A stretch of 41,382 nt of DNA from Acidimicrobiaceae bacterium. GTDB lineage: Bacteria; Actinomycetota; Acidimicrobiia; Acidimicrobiales; RAAP-2. The translations under genes were made by a program, and so were the position numbers. Of the stretch, positions 31,349-39,853 are shown piece by piece; positions within the stretch are counted from its first letter, which is position 1, and each line of letters starts with the position of its first letter. The stretch spans positions 1,755 through 43,136 of the forward strand of contig PLZW01000014.1 in the NCBI GenBank assembly GCA_003153575.1, in the 5' to 3' direction. The notes below the pieces were generated by a model. The model saw only the letters and a program-made list of their open reading frames with translations. It had not been told where the DNA came from and did no database searches.

Positions 31349-32128
31349 ACCTCCGATGCCCCCGGCCCCGAGGTGATGGGCGCCGTCGTTGTAGCCCAGG
31401 AGTTTCCAGGCACCGGCGTCGACCTCCCACGTGGTGAGGGAGGCGTGCAGGGTCCGCAGCAGCATCCGTGCCCCCTCGAGGCCGCCGACCACGGGCAGCT
31501 TGGCCAGCAGTGAGGACTCGACCACACCGGCATGGCAGGCCACCACCACGAGCTCGCCGGGGTGCCGGGCCGCAGTGGCGTCGAGGGTGTCCGACACCCG
31601 GTTGACGAACCCGGTCCAGCTCTCGCCGCCCGGGGCGATCAGGCGTCCGGGGTCCGTATCCCAGTCCGGATTGCCGAACCGGGCGCTGAAGTCGCTCCAG
31701 TCGAGACCGTCGGCCTCCCCGCAGTGCAGCTCGCAGAAGCCGCAGTCCTGCACCGGCACCATCGGCCCGGTCGCCGTCGGACCCTGGAGCGCGGGAGCCA
31801 GGATCAGGGCCGTCTCGACCGCCCGGGGCAGGATGCTCGAGTACAGGGCGTCGGCGCCGGCCAACTCCCCGGTCTCGGCCAGCCGGTCGGCCAGCACGGC
31901 CACCTGGGCCCGGCCGCGGTCGGTCAGGCCGCCGCACCCGATGGGTCCGCCGCAGATGCCCGATACGTTGCAGACCGCCTCGCCGTGGCGCACCAGGACG
32001 ATCCGGGTGGCCGTCGGGGCGAGGGCGCCCATGGTCCGGATGCCGGGCGGCGGCGCCGGGTTGGGTCCTTCGGGGGCACCGGTCCCGGCGCCGGTCAGGG
32101 CGTCGAATCCATCCCCCGACACCGTCAT
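31280..32128 (-). CDS. Histidine phosphatase superfamily protein (phosphoglycerate mutase-like)
   Basis: 282 residues. The phospho-histidine motif is LVRHGE (His48), with LYSSILPRAVETALIL, FCELHCGEADGLDW and VVACHAGVVESSLL supplying the second Arg, acid and His. About 40 Gly/Pro-rich residues precede the domain; an ATG at residue 33 (MGALAPTATRI) would give a shorter form. ATG at 32128 overlaps the coxE-like stop (ATGA). The C-terminal 22 residues lie in the 80-bp repeat. In mycobacteria a relative (GpgP) follows rsfS; here it ends the moxR-coxE string. Substrate not assignable. Confidence 0.86.
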   Translation of the reverse strand: MTVSGDGFDALTGAGTGAPEGPNPAPPPGIRTMGALAPTATRIVLVRHGEAVCNVSGICGGPIGCGGLTDRGRAQVAVLADRLAETGELAGADALYSSILPRAVETALILAPALQGPTATGPMVPVQDCGFCELHCGEADGLDWSDFSARFGNPDWDTDPGRLIAPGGESWTGFVNRVSDTLDATAARHPGELVVVACHAGVVESSLLAKLPVVGGLEGARMLLRTLHASLTTWEVDAGAWKLLGYNDGAHHLGAGGIGGATAAASASGRSWMTLGTGAASA

Positions 32129-33615
32129 GCCAACTCCCCGACGAAGCGCTCGAGCTGGCGCAGGGTGCGGCACTCGACCACCTCGTCGCAGTAGTTGGCG
32201 TACTCGCCGACGATCGAGTCGCCCGAGTTCCAGTAAGCCCGGGGCTCCGGGTTGAGCCAGTAGACGTGGCGGGCCCGGGCCTTCATCTCCTTCACGACCC
32301 ACGACCCCGTCGAGTGATAGTTGTTCCGGGCGTCACCCAGCAGCAGGATGCTGGTCTTCGGGGTGATCTCCTCGCCCCAGCGCTCCCAGAACACGGTGAG
32401 GGCGTGGCCGTAGTCCGAGTGTCCGTCGACCCACACCACGTCGGCCTCGGTGTTGATCCGGTGCACGGCGTCGGTCGGGTCGTCGACCCCTTCGAAGAAA
32501 CTGGTCACCTCGTCGATGCCGTCGATGAACACGAAGCTGCGCACCTTGGAGAACTGCGAACTGATGGCGTGCACCAGGTGCAGTGTGAACCGGGCGAAGG
32601 AGGCGACCGAACCCGAGATGTCGGCGATCACGATGATCTCGGGCTTGGACGGCCTCGGGTAGCGGAATTTCGGATCCATCGGCACCCCGCCGGTCGACAG
32701 GGCGTGGCGCATGGTCGAGCGGAAGTCGAGCGGACCCTTGCGGCCGTGGCGCCGCTTGCGGGCGAGGCGCACGGCCAGCTTGCGGGACAGCGGCGCCAGC
32801 GACTTGCGCAGGGCGACCAGCTCCTCGCGGGTGGCGTGCATGACGTCGATGTCCTCGGGCAGCGGCTTGCGGATCGACCTGGCCAGGGCCTCGCTCCCCC
32901 GGTCGGCCACCAGGCGGCGCCGGATCTCGCTCTCGATCTCTTTGCGCAGCTGGTCGATCCGGGACTGGTACTCGTCGCGCAGCAGCCGCTCTTCGAACGG
33001 GGTGAGGGACACGTCGGATGTCGACGGCTCGACGCCGCTCTCCTCGATGTGCGACGAGGCCGACCGTCGGGCCTGGTCGATGAGCCGGTCCATCACCTTG
33101 TCGAGGTCGAGGTTCCGCAGGGTGCGGTAGAGGTAGTAGGTCCCACCGACCGGGCGGCCCGCCTCCATCCCGGCATACCGGTTGACCGCCTGGCGGGCCA
33201 CGGCCTGGACCATGGCGGCATTGGCACTGAGCAACGCCTTGTACAGCATGTCGGCCAGTTCCTCCGGCGTCATGCCCTCGCCCCCGCCGCCCCCTTGGCC
33301 CTTGCCCTGGCGACCGCCCTGGCCCGGCTGGTTCGACCCCTCGTCGTCCGAGTCGACCCCTTCTTCGTCGTCGGTCTCGCCGGCGATCGCATAGCCCGGG
33401 CCGCGCAGCGAGAAGTAGATCTCGAAGGCCGTCTCGTAGGCGGGCCAGTGGGTCGAGGACTTCACCAGGCTGGCACCCAGCGTGTACTTGATGGCTTCGC
33501 GGTCCTCGAGCGGGACGTGCTTCAACGTCTCGGCCGCGTCGAGGTGCTCGGTCAACGACACCGGGATGCCTGCGGCCCGTAGCTCGCCGACGAAGCCGGT
33601 CAGGAGGTCCAGCAC
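32125..33615 (-). CDS. CoxE-like VWA-domain protein
   Basis: 496 residues. An N-terminal helical part, an acidic and Gly/Gln-rich linker (about 82-115), a basic helical region (VRLARKRRHGRKG) and a C-terminal von Willebrand A domain with the metal-ion motif IADISGSVASF and a later GDARNN. CoxE-type proteins work with MoxR AAA ATPases as chaperones that insert metals or mature enzymes. The partner ATPase lies 12 nt upstream. GTG start at 33615. No carbon monoxide dehydrogenase genes are here, so the client is unknown. Confidence 0.9.
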   Translation of the reverse strand: MLDLLTGFVGELRAAGIPVSLTEHLDAAETLKHVPLEDREAIKYTLGASLVKSSTHWPAYETAFEIYFSLRGPGYAIAGETDDEEGVDSDDEGSNQPGQGGRQGKGQGGGGGEGMTPEELADMLYKALLSANAAMVQAVARQAVNRYAGMEAGRPVGGTYYLYRTLRNLDLDKVMDRLIDQARRSASSHIEESGVEPSTSDVSLTPFEERLLRDEYQSRIDQLRKEIESEIRRRLVADRGSEALARSIRKPLPEDIDVMHATREELVALRKSLAPLSRKLAVRLARKRRHGRKGPLDFRSTMRHALSTGGVPMDPKFRYPRPSKPEIIVIADISGSVASFARFTLHLVHAISSQFSKVRSFVFIDGIDEVTSFFEGVDDPTDAVHRINTEADVVWVDGHSDYGHALTVFWERWGEEITPKTSILLLGDARNNYHSTGSWVVKEMKARARHVYWLNPEPRAYWNSGDSIVGEYANYCDEVVECRTLRQLERFVGELA

Positions 33616-33627
33616 GGGCGTCCCGAC

Positions 33628-34566
33628 TCAGCCCGAGGTGTCCAGGCCGGCCAATTCCTTGGCCGCCCGGTCGATGTCCGAGCGGTACTTGAGCAGGATG
33701 TGGAGCGTGTCCTTGGCCTGCTCGGCGTCGATCGACTCCACGCCGAGGACGACGAGCGTGCGCGCCCAGTCCAGCGTCTCGGACACCGAGGGGGCCTTCT
33801 TCAGGTCGAGCGAGCGGATCGATCGCACGATCCGGGCCACCTGGTCGGCCAGCGCCTGGCTGATGCCCGGCACCCGGGTCTCGATGATGGCCCGCTCGCG
33901 CTCCAGCTGGGGGTAGTCGATGTGCAGGTACAGGCAGCGCCGCTTCAGCGCCTCCGACAGCTCACGGGTGTTGTTGGAGGTGAGGAAGACCAACGGGATC
34001 TGACTGGCCCGCACGGTGCCGAGCTCCGGGATCGACACCTGGTACTCCGACAGGATCTCGAGGAGCAGGGCCTCGGTCTCGAGCTCGACCCGGTCGACCT
34101 CGTCGATCAGCAGCACGACCGGCTCGGTCGACTTGATGGCCTCGAGCAGCGGGCGGGTGAGCAGGAACTCCTCGCTGAAGATGTCGTCCTCCAGGTCTCT
34201 CCACGACTGGCCCGAGTCGGCCTGGATCCGCAGCAGCTGCTTCTTGTAGTTCCACTCGTACAGGGCCTTGGATTCGTCGAGGCCCTCGTAGCACTGGAGC
34301 CGGATCAGACGGCTGTCCGTCAGGCGGGCCACCGACTTGGCCAGCTCCGTCTTGCCGGTGCCGGCCGGTCCCTCGACCAGGATCGGCTTCGCCAGCCGGT
34401 CGGCGAGGTAGACCACGCTCGAGATCCCGTCGTCGGCCAGGTACTGCACCCCGGCGAGGCCCGAGCGCACCGCGTCGATCGAGTCGAACCGGGGGGCGCC
34501 CGCCTCGGGAAACCCCGAGGTGATCCCGTGGTCCGCCCGGTTGGCGGGGGTGGTGTCGCTGGTCAT
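33628..34566 (-). CDS. MoxR-family AAA+ ATPase
   Basis: 312 residues. Walker A VEGPAGTGKTELAK, Walker B VVLLIDEVDR, sensor 1 LVFLTSNNTRELS followed by the arginine finger ALKRRC, and the C-terminal helical lid. The ATG at 34566 overlaps the proA stop (ATGA); the frame further upstream is a shadow of proA. With the next gene it forms the usual MoxR-VWA pair. Coupling to proA probably reflects only shared transcription. Confidence 0.94.
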   Translation of the reverse strand: MTSDTTPANRADHGITSGFPEAGAPRFDSIDAVRSGLAGVQYLADDGISSVVYLADRLAKPILVEGPAGTGKTELAKSVARLTDSRLIRLQCYEGLDESKALYEWNYKKQLLRIQADSGQSWRDLEDDIFSEEFLLTRPLLEAIKSTEPVVLLIDEVDRVELETEALLLEILSEYQVSIPELGTVRASQIPLVFLTSNNTRELSEALKRRCLYLHIDYPQLERERAIIETRVPGISQALADQVARIVRSIRSLDLKKAPSVSETLDWARTLVVLGVESIDAEQAKDTLHILLKYRSDIDRAAKELAGLDTSG

Positions 34567-35813
34567 GTACGTACCTGGCCTGTTCCTGTGACGACGTAGC
34601 GGATCGAGGTGAGATCCCGGAGCCCCATCGGGCCCCGGACGTGCAGCTTCTGGGTGGAGATGCCGATCTCGGCGCCGAGGCCGAGTTCGCCCCCGTCGAC
34701 GAAGCGGGTCGAGGCGTTGACGACCACCGCGGCGGCGTCGACCTCGGTGGTGAATCGTCCCGCCGCGCCGATGTCCCTGGTGACGATGGCCTCGGAGTGG
34801 CCCGATCCATACCGCGTGATGTGGTCGATGGCGGCGTCGAGGTCGTCCACCGTGGCGATGGACAAGGTGAGGCCGAGGAACTCGGCGGCGAAGTCCTCCT
34901 CGGTGGCCGTGCCGATACCGGGCAGCACCTTCCGGGTCGCCTCGTCGCCCAGCAGGGTGACCCCGTCGAGGGCGGCGGCGATGCGGGGCAGGAACGCGTC
35001 GGCCACGGCCCGGTGGACGACCAGGGACTCGGCGGCATTGCACACCCCGGGCCGCTGGGTCTTGGCGTTGACCACGATGGACTCGGCCATGTCGAGGTCG
35101 GCCATGGCGTCGATGTACACGTGGCAGTTGCCGATGCCGTCGACCACGTAGGGGACGGTGGCGTGCTCTCTGATGGAGGCGATGAGCGACGATCCGCCCC
35201 GGGGGATGAGGCAGTCGATGATGCCCTCGAGCTGCATGAAGGCCACCGCCGAGGCCCGGCTGGTGTCCTCCACCAGGCCGACGGCGTCGACCGGCAGGCC
35301 GGCTTTGGCCAGTCCGTCGCGCAAGGCGGCGGCGATGACCAGGTTGGAGGAGATGGCCGTCGACGAGCCCCGGAGCAGCACGGCGTTGCCCGACTTCAGG
35401 CACAGGCCGGCGGCGTCGCTGGTGACGTTGGGTCGGTTCTCGTAGATGATGCCGACGACCCCGAGGGGGATCCGCACCCGCTCCACCCGCAGCCCGTTGG
35501 GGCGGACCCAGCCCTCGACCACCTCGCCCACCGGGTCGGGCAGCCCGGCCACGTCCCGCAGGCCGGCGGCCATGCCGGCCACCCGGCCACGATCCAGCCG
35601 GAGGCGGTCGAGGGAGGTGGCGTCGGCGTCTGCGGCCCGGGCCAGGTCTTCGGCATTGGCGGCCAGGATGCGGTCGGCCCGCTCCTCGACGAAGTCGGCT
35701 GCGTAGCGCAGTGCGTCATCGCGCACGGCCGACGACGCTCCGGCCAGCACGCGACCGGCGGCTCTGGCGCGTCGACCCAGGTCGACGAGGGGGGCGGTCT
35801 CGGCGGATGGCAC
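34563..35813 (-). CDS. proA: Gamma-glutamyl phosphate reductase
   Basis: 416 residues; second step of proline synthesis, reducing glutamyl-5-phosphate with NADPH. Seen: IYENRPNVTSDAAGLCLKSG, VLLRGSSTAI, LIPRGGSSLIASIREHATVP, the catalytic cysteine in NAKTQRPGVCNAAESL, and STRFVDGGELGLGAEIGIST. The GTG has TACGCT exactly 6 nt upstream, so it may have its own leaderless start within the operon, 58 bp after proB. Confidence 0.97.
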   Translation of the reverse strand: MPSAETAPLVDLGRRARAAGRVLAGASSAVRDDALRYAADFVEERADRILAANAEDLARAADADATSLDRLRLDRGRVAGMAAGLRDVAGLPDPVGEVVEGWVRPNGLRVERVRIPLGVVGIIYENRPNVTSDAAGLCLKSGNAVLLRGSSTAISSNLVIAAALRDGLAKAGLPVDAVGLVEDTSRASAVAFMQLEGIIDCLIPRGGSSLIASIREHATVPYVVDGIGNCHVYIDAMADLDMAESIVVNAKTQRPGVCNAAESLVVHRAVADAFLPRIAAALDGVTLLGDEATRKVLPGIGTATEEDFAAEFLGLTLSIATVDDLDAAIDHITRYGSGHSEAIVTRDIGAAGRFTTEVDAAAVVVNASTRFVDGGELGLGAEIGISTQKLHVRGPMGLRDLTSIRYVVTGTGQVRT

Positions 35814-35819
35814 GGGGCA

Positions 35820-35825
35820 AGCGTA
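35820..35825 (-). promoter_or_regulatory. Candidate -10 box for a leaderless proA message
   Basis: TACGCT on the minus strand, then TGCCCC (6 nt), then the proA GTG. It lies in the 58-bp proB-proA gap. No Shine-Dalgarno is seen. Confidence 0.5.
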
Positions 35826-35871
35826 GTGGGCGACCCGGGGGCCCGGCGCGTCGCTCCCGGGGGACCGGGTG

Positions 35872-36984
35872 CTAGCCCAGCACCACCAGGTCGTCGCGGT
35901 GGACCACCTCGGCCGACACGTCCTCGGGCAGGTCCTCGGTCTGGCGTCCGGCCCACCCGGCCAGCGAGGCCGCCGGGTGACGCACCAATCCTTTGGCGAA
36001 GACCTGGCCGTCGGGGCCGGCGATCTCCACCGCGTCGTCGACGCCGAAGTCGCCGGACACCGACACGATCCCGGCCGGCAGGAGCGACCGGCCCCGCTCG
36101 ACCAGGGCCCGCCGGGCCCCGTCGTCCACCACGATCGTGCCCGAGGCCCCGATGGCGAAGGCGATCCACAGCTTGCGGGCCGGGAGCACGACTTTGCGGG
36201 GGTGGAAGCGGGTGCCGACGCCGGGGGTGGACGCCGCCACCGCGGCCAGCACGCCGGGCCGGGCGGCGTCGGCGATGACGGCCTCGATGCCCGACCACAC
36301 GGCGATCTTGGCGGCCGCCAGCTTGGAGCCCATCCCGCCGCTCCCCGAGGCGGAGCCCGGGCCCCCGGCGATGGCCTCGAGTTCGTGGTCGATCTCGACC
36401 ACCTCCTCGATCAGCGAGGTGTCGGACTCGCGGCGGGGGTCGCCCGTCAACAGGCCGGCGGTGTCGGTCAACAGCACCAGGAGGCCGGCGCCGACCAGAT
36501 GGGCGACGAGGGCGGCCAGGCGGTCGTTGTCGCCGAAACGGATCTCCTCGTCGGCCACGGCGTCGTTCTCGTTGACCACCGGGACCACGCCCAGCTCCAA
36601 CAGGCGCCCGAGGGTCTGGCGGGCGTGCAGGTACTGGCTGCGGTGCACGAAGTCGAGCGGGGCCAGCAGGACCTGGCCGGCGGTCAGCCCGTGGGCGGCC
36701 AGGGCGTCGCTCCACACCCGCATCAACAGGTGCTGACCGACGGCCGCCACCGCCTGGAGGGTGGCCAGGTCGTGGGGGCGGGGACGGCCCTCGGACAGGG
36801 TGGTCCACCCGGCGGCGATGGCTCCCGACGTCACGACCACCACGCGGTGCCCGACGACCCGGGCCTGGGCCACCTCGCCGGCCAGCTTGTCGATGGCCGT
36901 GGTGTCGACCCGGCCGTCGGCGGTGGTCACCGAGGACGAGCCGATCTTGACGACCAGTGTGCGCGTGGCTGTGGAGTCGGCCAT
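35872..36984 (-). CDS. proB: Glutamate 5-kinase with PUA domain
   Basis: 370 residues; first, feedback-controlled step of proline synthesis. The kinase part has TLVVKIGSSSVT, VVVVTSGAIAAGW, PVVNENDAVADEEIRFGDND, LLTDTAGLLTGDPR and GSGGMGSKLAAAKIA. A C-terminal PUA domain follows (from about 275, GTIVVDDGARRAL). The ATG shares one base with the obgE stop (TGATG), so the two are coupled. The larger frame upstream is a shadow of obgE. Confidence 0.96.
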   Translation of the reverse strand: MADSTATRTLVVKIGSSSVTTADGRVDTTAIDKLAGEVAQARVVGHRVVVVTSGAIAAGWTTLSEGRPRPHDLATLQAVAAVGQHLLMRVWSDALAAHGLTAGQVLLAPLDFVHRSQYLHARQTLGRLLELGVVPVVNENDAVADEEIRFGDNDRLAALVAHLVGAGLLVLLTDTAGLLTGDPRRESDTSLIEEVVEIDHELEAIAGGPGSASGSGGMGSKLAAAKIAVWSGIEAVIADAARPGVLAAVAASTPGVGTRFHPRKVVLPARKLWIAFAIGASGTIVVDDGARRALVERGRSLLPAGIVSVSGDFGVDDAVEIAGPDGQVFAKGLVRHPAASLAGWAGRQTEDLPEDVSAEVVHRDDLVVLG

Positions 36985-38339
36985 CAGCGGCGGCGGCGCC
37001 GACTCTGCGGCTGACCGGTGAACTCGGGCTGGTCCCGGAACCAGGTGAAGGACAGATCGCCGATGTGGACGGTATCGCCGTCGCGGGCGCCGGCCTTGGC
37101 CAGGGCCCGGTCCACGCCGATGCTCCGCAGGCGGCCCTGGACGTAGTCGGCCGCCTCGTCGGTCGTCACGTCGTTGAGGGCCACTGCCCGCTCGGCCACT
37201 TTGCCCACCACCGCGAACTCGCCCTCCCCGATCCGCTCGACCGAGAACCCCTCGGGCAGGGGGCGGTGGATGATGATGGTGCCGTCCGCCTCGGGCTCGG
37301 CCGTGCGGGTCTGGGTCACCAACGTGGCGAGCCGCCCGATCAGGGCCGGAATGCCCTGACCCGTCACCGCCGAGATCACCAGGTCGGGTCGGAAGTCCTC
37401 GGCGGCCGAGTCGTTGCCGGTGGCGTCGCGATCGAACGTCTCGGGGGCCGTGGTCTCCGGCAGGTCCCCGACGGCCACCATGTCGGCCTTGGACCCCACC
37501 ACCAGGCGGGGCCGCTCCAGCAGGTCGGGCTGGTAGCGGCGGAGCTCGTCGATGAGCACCCGGTGCTGCTCGGCCGGCGGCACCCCGGTGACCGGGTCGA
37601 GCTCGACCAGGACCACCAGGGCCCGGGCCCGGGTGATGTGGCGGAGGAACTGGTGGCCCAGCCCCTTGCCCTCGGCGGCCCCTTCGACCAGGCCGGGGAT
37701 GTCGGCCACCGTGTAGTTGGTCTCGTCGTCCGCCCGCACCACGCCGAGGTGCGGCTCCAAGGTGGTGAAGGGGTAGTCGGCGATCTTGGGCTTGGCCGCC
37801 GAGATGCGCGAGATCAACGTCGACTTGCCCACGTTGGGAAAGCCCACCAGGGCCACGTCGGCCACCAGGGCCAGTTCGAGGTCGTACCACTCCTCGTGCC
37901 CCTTCTCCCCCTGCTCGGCGAAGGTCGGCGCCCGGCGATTGTTGGAGAGGAAGCTGGCGTTGCCGCGACCGCCACGACCTCCCTCGCCGGCCAGCCACCG
38001 GTCGCCCGCGTTGGTGAGGTCGCACAGGATGGTCCCATTGGCCTTCCGGGCCCGGGTCCCGACCGGGACGGGTACTTCGAGGTCGTGGCCCCGTTTGCCG
38101 TGCATCTTCTTGCCGCCCCCGTGGCCCCCGTTCTCGCCGGCCCGGTGGGGGTGGTCGCGGAACGGCAGGAGCGAGGACTGGTTGGTGGTGGCCACCAGCC
38201 ACACGTTGCCGCCCCGGCCGCCGTCGCCGCCGTCGGGACCGCCCTTGTCGACGTGGGCCTCGCGGCGCATGGCGACCGCGCCCGCCCCGCCGTCGCCGGC
38301 TTTCACGTGCAGTTGTGCCTCGTCGACGAAGCCGGACAT
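36984..38339 (-). CDS. obgE: Obg family GTPase
   Basis: 451 residues; large-subunit assembly GTPase. The Gly-rich Obg fold (FVDEAQLHVKAGDGGAGAVA, GGPDGGDGGRGGNVWL), the G domain (GFPNVGKSTLI, DYPFTTLEPHLG, ADIPGLVEGA, VGSKAD) and a C-terminal OCT domain with an Arg-rich tail. TAGGAT lies exactly 6 nt before the ATG, so it probably has its own promoter besides read-through from rpmA. The 106-bp gap before it shows nothing else. Confidence 0.97.
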   Translation of the reverse strand: MSGFVDEAQLHVKAGDGGAGAVAMRREAHVDKGGPDGGDGGRGGNVWLVATTNQSSLLPFRDHPHRAGENGGHGGGKKMHGKRGHDLEVPVPVGTRARKANGTILCDLTNAGDRWLAGEGGRGGRGNASFLSNNRRAPTFAEQGEKGHEEWYDLELALVADVALVGFPNVGKSTLISRISAAKPKIADYPFTTLEPHLGVVRADDETNYTVADIPGLVEGAAEGKGLGHQFLRHITRARALVVLVELDPVTGVPPAEQHRVLIDELRRYQPDLLERPRLVVGSKADMVAVGDLPETTAPETFDRDATGNDSAAEDFRPDLVISAVTGQGIPALIGRLATLVTQTRTAEPEADGTIIIHRPLPEGFSVERIGEGEFAVVGKVAERAVALNDVTTDEAADYVQGRLRSIGVDRALAKAGARDGDTVHIGDLSFTWFRDQPEFTGQPQSRRRRR

Positions 38340-38345
38340 GGGACG

Positions 38346-38351
38346 ATCCTA
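38346..38351 (-). promoter_or_regulatory. Candidate -10 box for a leaderless obgE message
   Basis: TAGGAT on the minus strand, then CGTCCC (6 nt), then ATG. No Shine-Dalgarno is present between them. Confidence 0.5.
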
Positions 38352-38445
38352 CCGATCAGGGGTTACCGGCCCCGGGACGGGACGACGGGTGCGGCCGGCA
38401 GACGGAGGTCGAATCGCCGGGTGGGAGGGGGTGTCGGCGCGCCGG

Positions 38446-39189
38446 TCAGGCGTCGACCAGCACCGTGCTGGCGAGCCTGTCCATGGCGTCGACGACACCG
38501 AGCGACGCGGCCAGGTCGCCGTAGGTGCCGTACCGGGACCGCACTCCGGCCAGGAACTGCTCCATGGTCTCGGGGACGACGTGCAGGATGGCCGGAGCGA
38601 AGCGCTCGACGGCATCCTGGGCCTCGGGGTACTCGGCCTTCAGCCGCTCGAGCAGGCGCTCCATGGCGGCCGCCGACAGTGCGTAGTCCTCGACGATGGT
38701 CTCGTCGGGCACGCCCAGGAACGCCAGGACCAGGGCGGACAGCACCCCGGTGCGGTCTTTGCCGGCGCTGCAGTGCATCACGGCGGGCAGGGCGCCACGC
38801 GTGGCCAGGGCGTCGATGGCCGACTTGAGAACCGGGCCGCCCTCGGACACCATGGCCGCGTAACGGGTGGCCACGTAGGCGGCTTCCTTCCATTCCGGGA
38901 GGTCCTCGGTGGCCGGGAGCACGTCGGTCAGCGGGAGCCCGACGTAGGTGACATCCAACCGGTCCGTCGGGAAGCTCCCCCGCTGCTCGGCCTCGTCGAG
39001 GGTGCGCAGGTCGATGACGCTGGCCAGGCCCAGGTCGGCCATCAGGGCGAGGTCGGCGTCGGTCAGCTTGTTCAGGCCGTCGGCCCGGAACAGCGTCCGC
39101 CACGCCACCATGCGGCCGTCGGCCGTCCGGTAGCCCCCGAGATCGCGGAAGTTGACGCAGCCCTCGAAGGCGAGGGTCCGGGAGGGCAC
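38446..39189 (-). CDS. Tyrosine phosphatase-like protein (Y_phosphatase3 type)
   Basis: 247 residues. The active-site loop is MHCSAGKDRTGVLSAL (about 138-153), with Cys, Lys-Asp and Arg as in bacterial tyrosine/lipid phosphatases such as MptpB relatives. The N-terminus VNFRDLGGYRTADG and FRADGLNKLTDADLA, SVIDLRTLDE are also typical. GTG start at 39189, 10 nt after the rpmA stop. It interrupts the standard rpmA-obgE order. Substrate (phosphotyrosine, phosphoinositide or other) cannot be told. Confidence 0.88.
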   Translation of the reverse strand: MPSRTLAFEGCVNFRDLGGYRTADGRMVAWRTLFRADGLNKLTDADLALMADLGLASVIDLRTLDEAEQRGSFPTDRLDVTYVGLPLTDVLPATEDLPEWKEAAYVATRYAAMVSEGGPVLKSAIDALATRGALPAVMHCSAGKDRTGVLSALVLAFLGVPDETIVEDYALSAAAMERLLERLKAEYPEAQDAVERFAPAILHVVPETMEQFLAGVRSRYGTYGDLAASLGVVDAMDRLASTVLVDA

Positions 39190-39199
39190 GGGGTGTGGA

Positions 39200-39454
39200 T
39201 CAGGCGCCGGGCAGGACGTCGACCAGCTTGCGGCCCTTGCGGCTCGCGAACTGGACGGTCCCGTCGGCCAGGGCGAACAGCGTGTCGTCCTTACCGAGGC
39301 CCACGTTGAGGCCGGGATGGAACTTGGTGCCCCGCTGGCGCACGATGATGGCCCCGGTGCGCACCTCGGTGCCGCCGAAGACCTTCACGCCGAGGCGCTG
39401 GGCGTTCGAATCGCGTCCGTTGCGGGTGGAACCGCCACCCTTGGTCTTGGACAT
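39200..39454 (-). CDS. rpmA: 50S ribosomal protein L27
   Basis: 84 residues: [69 protein letters not shown]. The N-terminus lacks the cleaved extension found in Firmicutes. AAGGAG is about 9 nt upstream of the ATG. It follows rplU by 72 bp. Confidence 0.97.
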   Translation of the reverse strand: MSKTKGGGSTRNGRDSNAQRLGVKVFGGTEVRTGAIIVRQRGTKFHPGLNVGLGKDDTLFALADGTVQFASRKGRKLVDVLPGA

Positions 39455-39526
39455 CTGTGCTGCTCCTTGTGGTCAGGCGAGGCCGCCGTACGGCGCTGCG
39501 GGCGCGCCGGCGGGACGAGGGGAAGG

Positions 39527-39838
39527 TCAGCCGGCGGAGATGCCGGTGATGGCGATGGTCGAGTACCGCTGGCGGTGGCCCCACCGGGTGCTCTGGTTCG
39601 ACTTGTTCTTGTAGGTGAAGCCGCGGATCTTGGGGCCGAGCTCCTCGCCCTGCACCGTGGCCGTGACCGAGGCACCGGCCAGCTGGGCCGGCGTGGCCAG
39701 GACGGTGTCGCCGTCGACGACGAGGACGGGCTCGAAGGTCACTTCGGTGCCGGGCTCCTCGCCCAGCAGTTCCACGCGGAGCTCCTGGCCCTCGGCCACT
39801 CGCTCCTGCTTGCCTCCGGTTTTGATCACTGCGTACAT
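39527..39838 (-). CDS. rplU: 50S ribosomal protein L21
   Basis: 103 residues, full length: MYAVIKTGGKQERVAEGQEL, VLVVDGDTVLATPAQLAGA, VTATVQGEELGPKIRGFTYK and the basic NKSNQSTRWGHRQRYSTIAI. The start follows the rng stop by 12 bp, with TAGGCT 9 nt upstream and no clear ribosome binding site. The absence of a long leader leaves little room for L21-type feedback in the mRNA. Confidence 0.97.
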   Translation of the reverse strand: MYAVIKTGGKQERVAEGQELRVELLGEEPGTEVTFEPVLVVDGDTVLATPAQLAGASVTATVQGEELGPKIRGFTYKNKSNQSTRWGHRQRYSTIAITGISAG

Positions 39839-39847
39839 AGGGATGAG

Positions 39848-39853
39848 AGCCTA
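39848..39853 (-). promoter_or_regulatory. Candidate -10 box of rplU, overlapping the rng stop codon
   Basis: TAGGCT on the minus strand, 9 nt before the rplU ATG. Its TAG is the rng stop codon, the same arrangement as at the toxin/proS junction. Confidence 0.35.

Noticed and set aside
31208..31513. Plus-strand ORF of 101 codons over the phosphatase 3' end
   Set aside because: No domain or convincing ribosome binding site, and it is antisense to the supported phosphatase gene and repeat.
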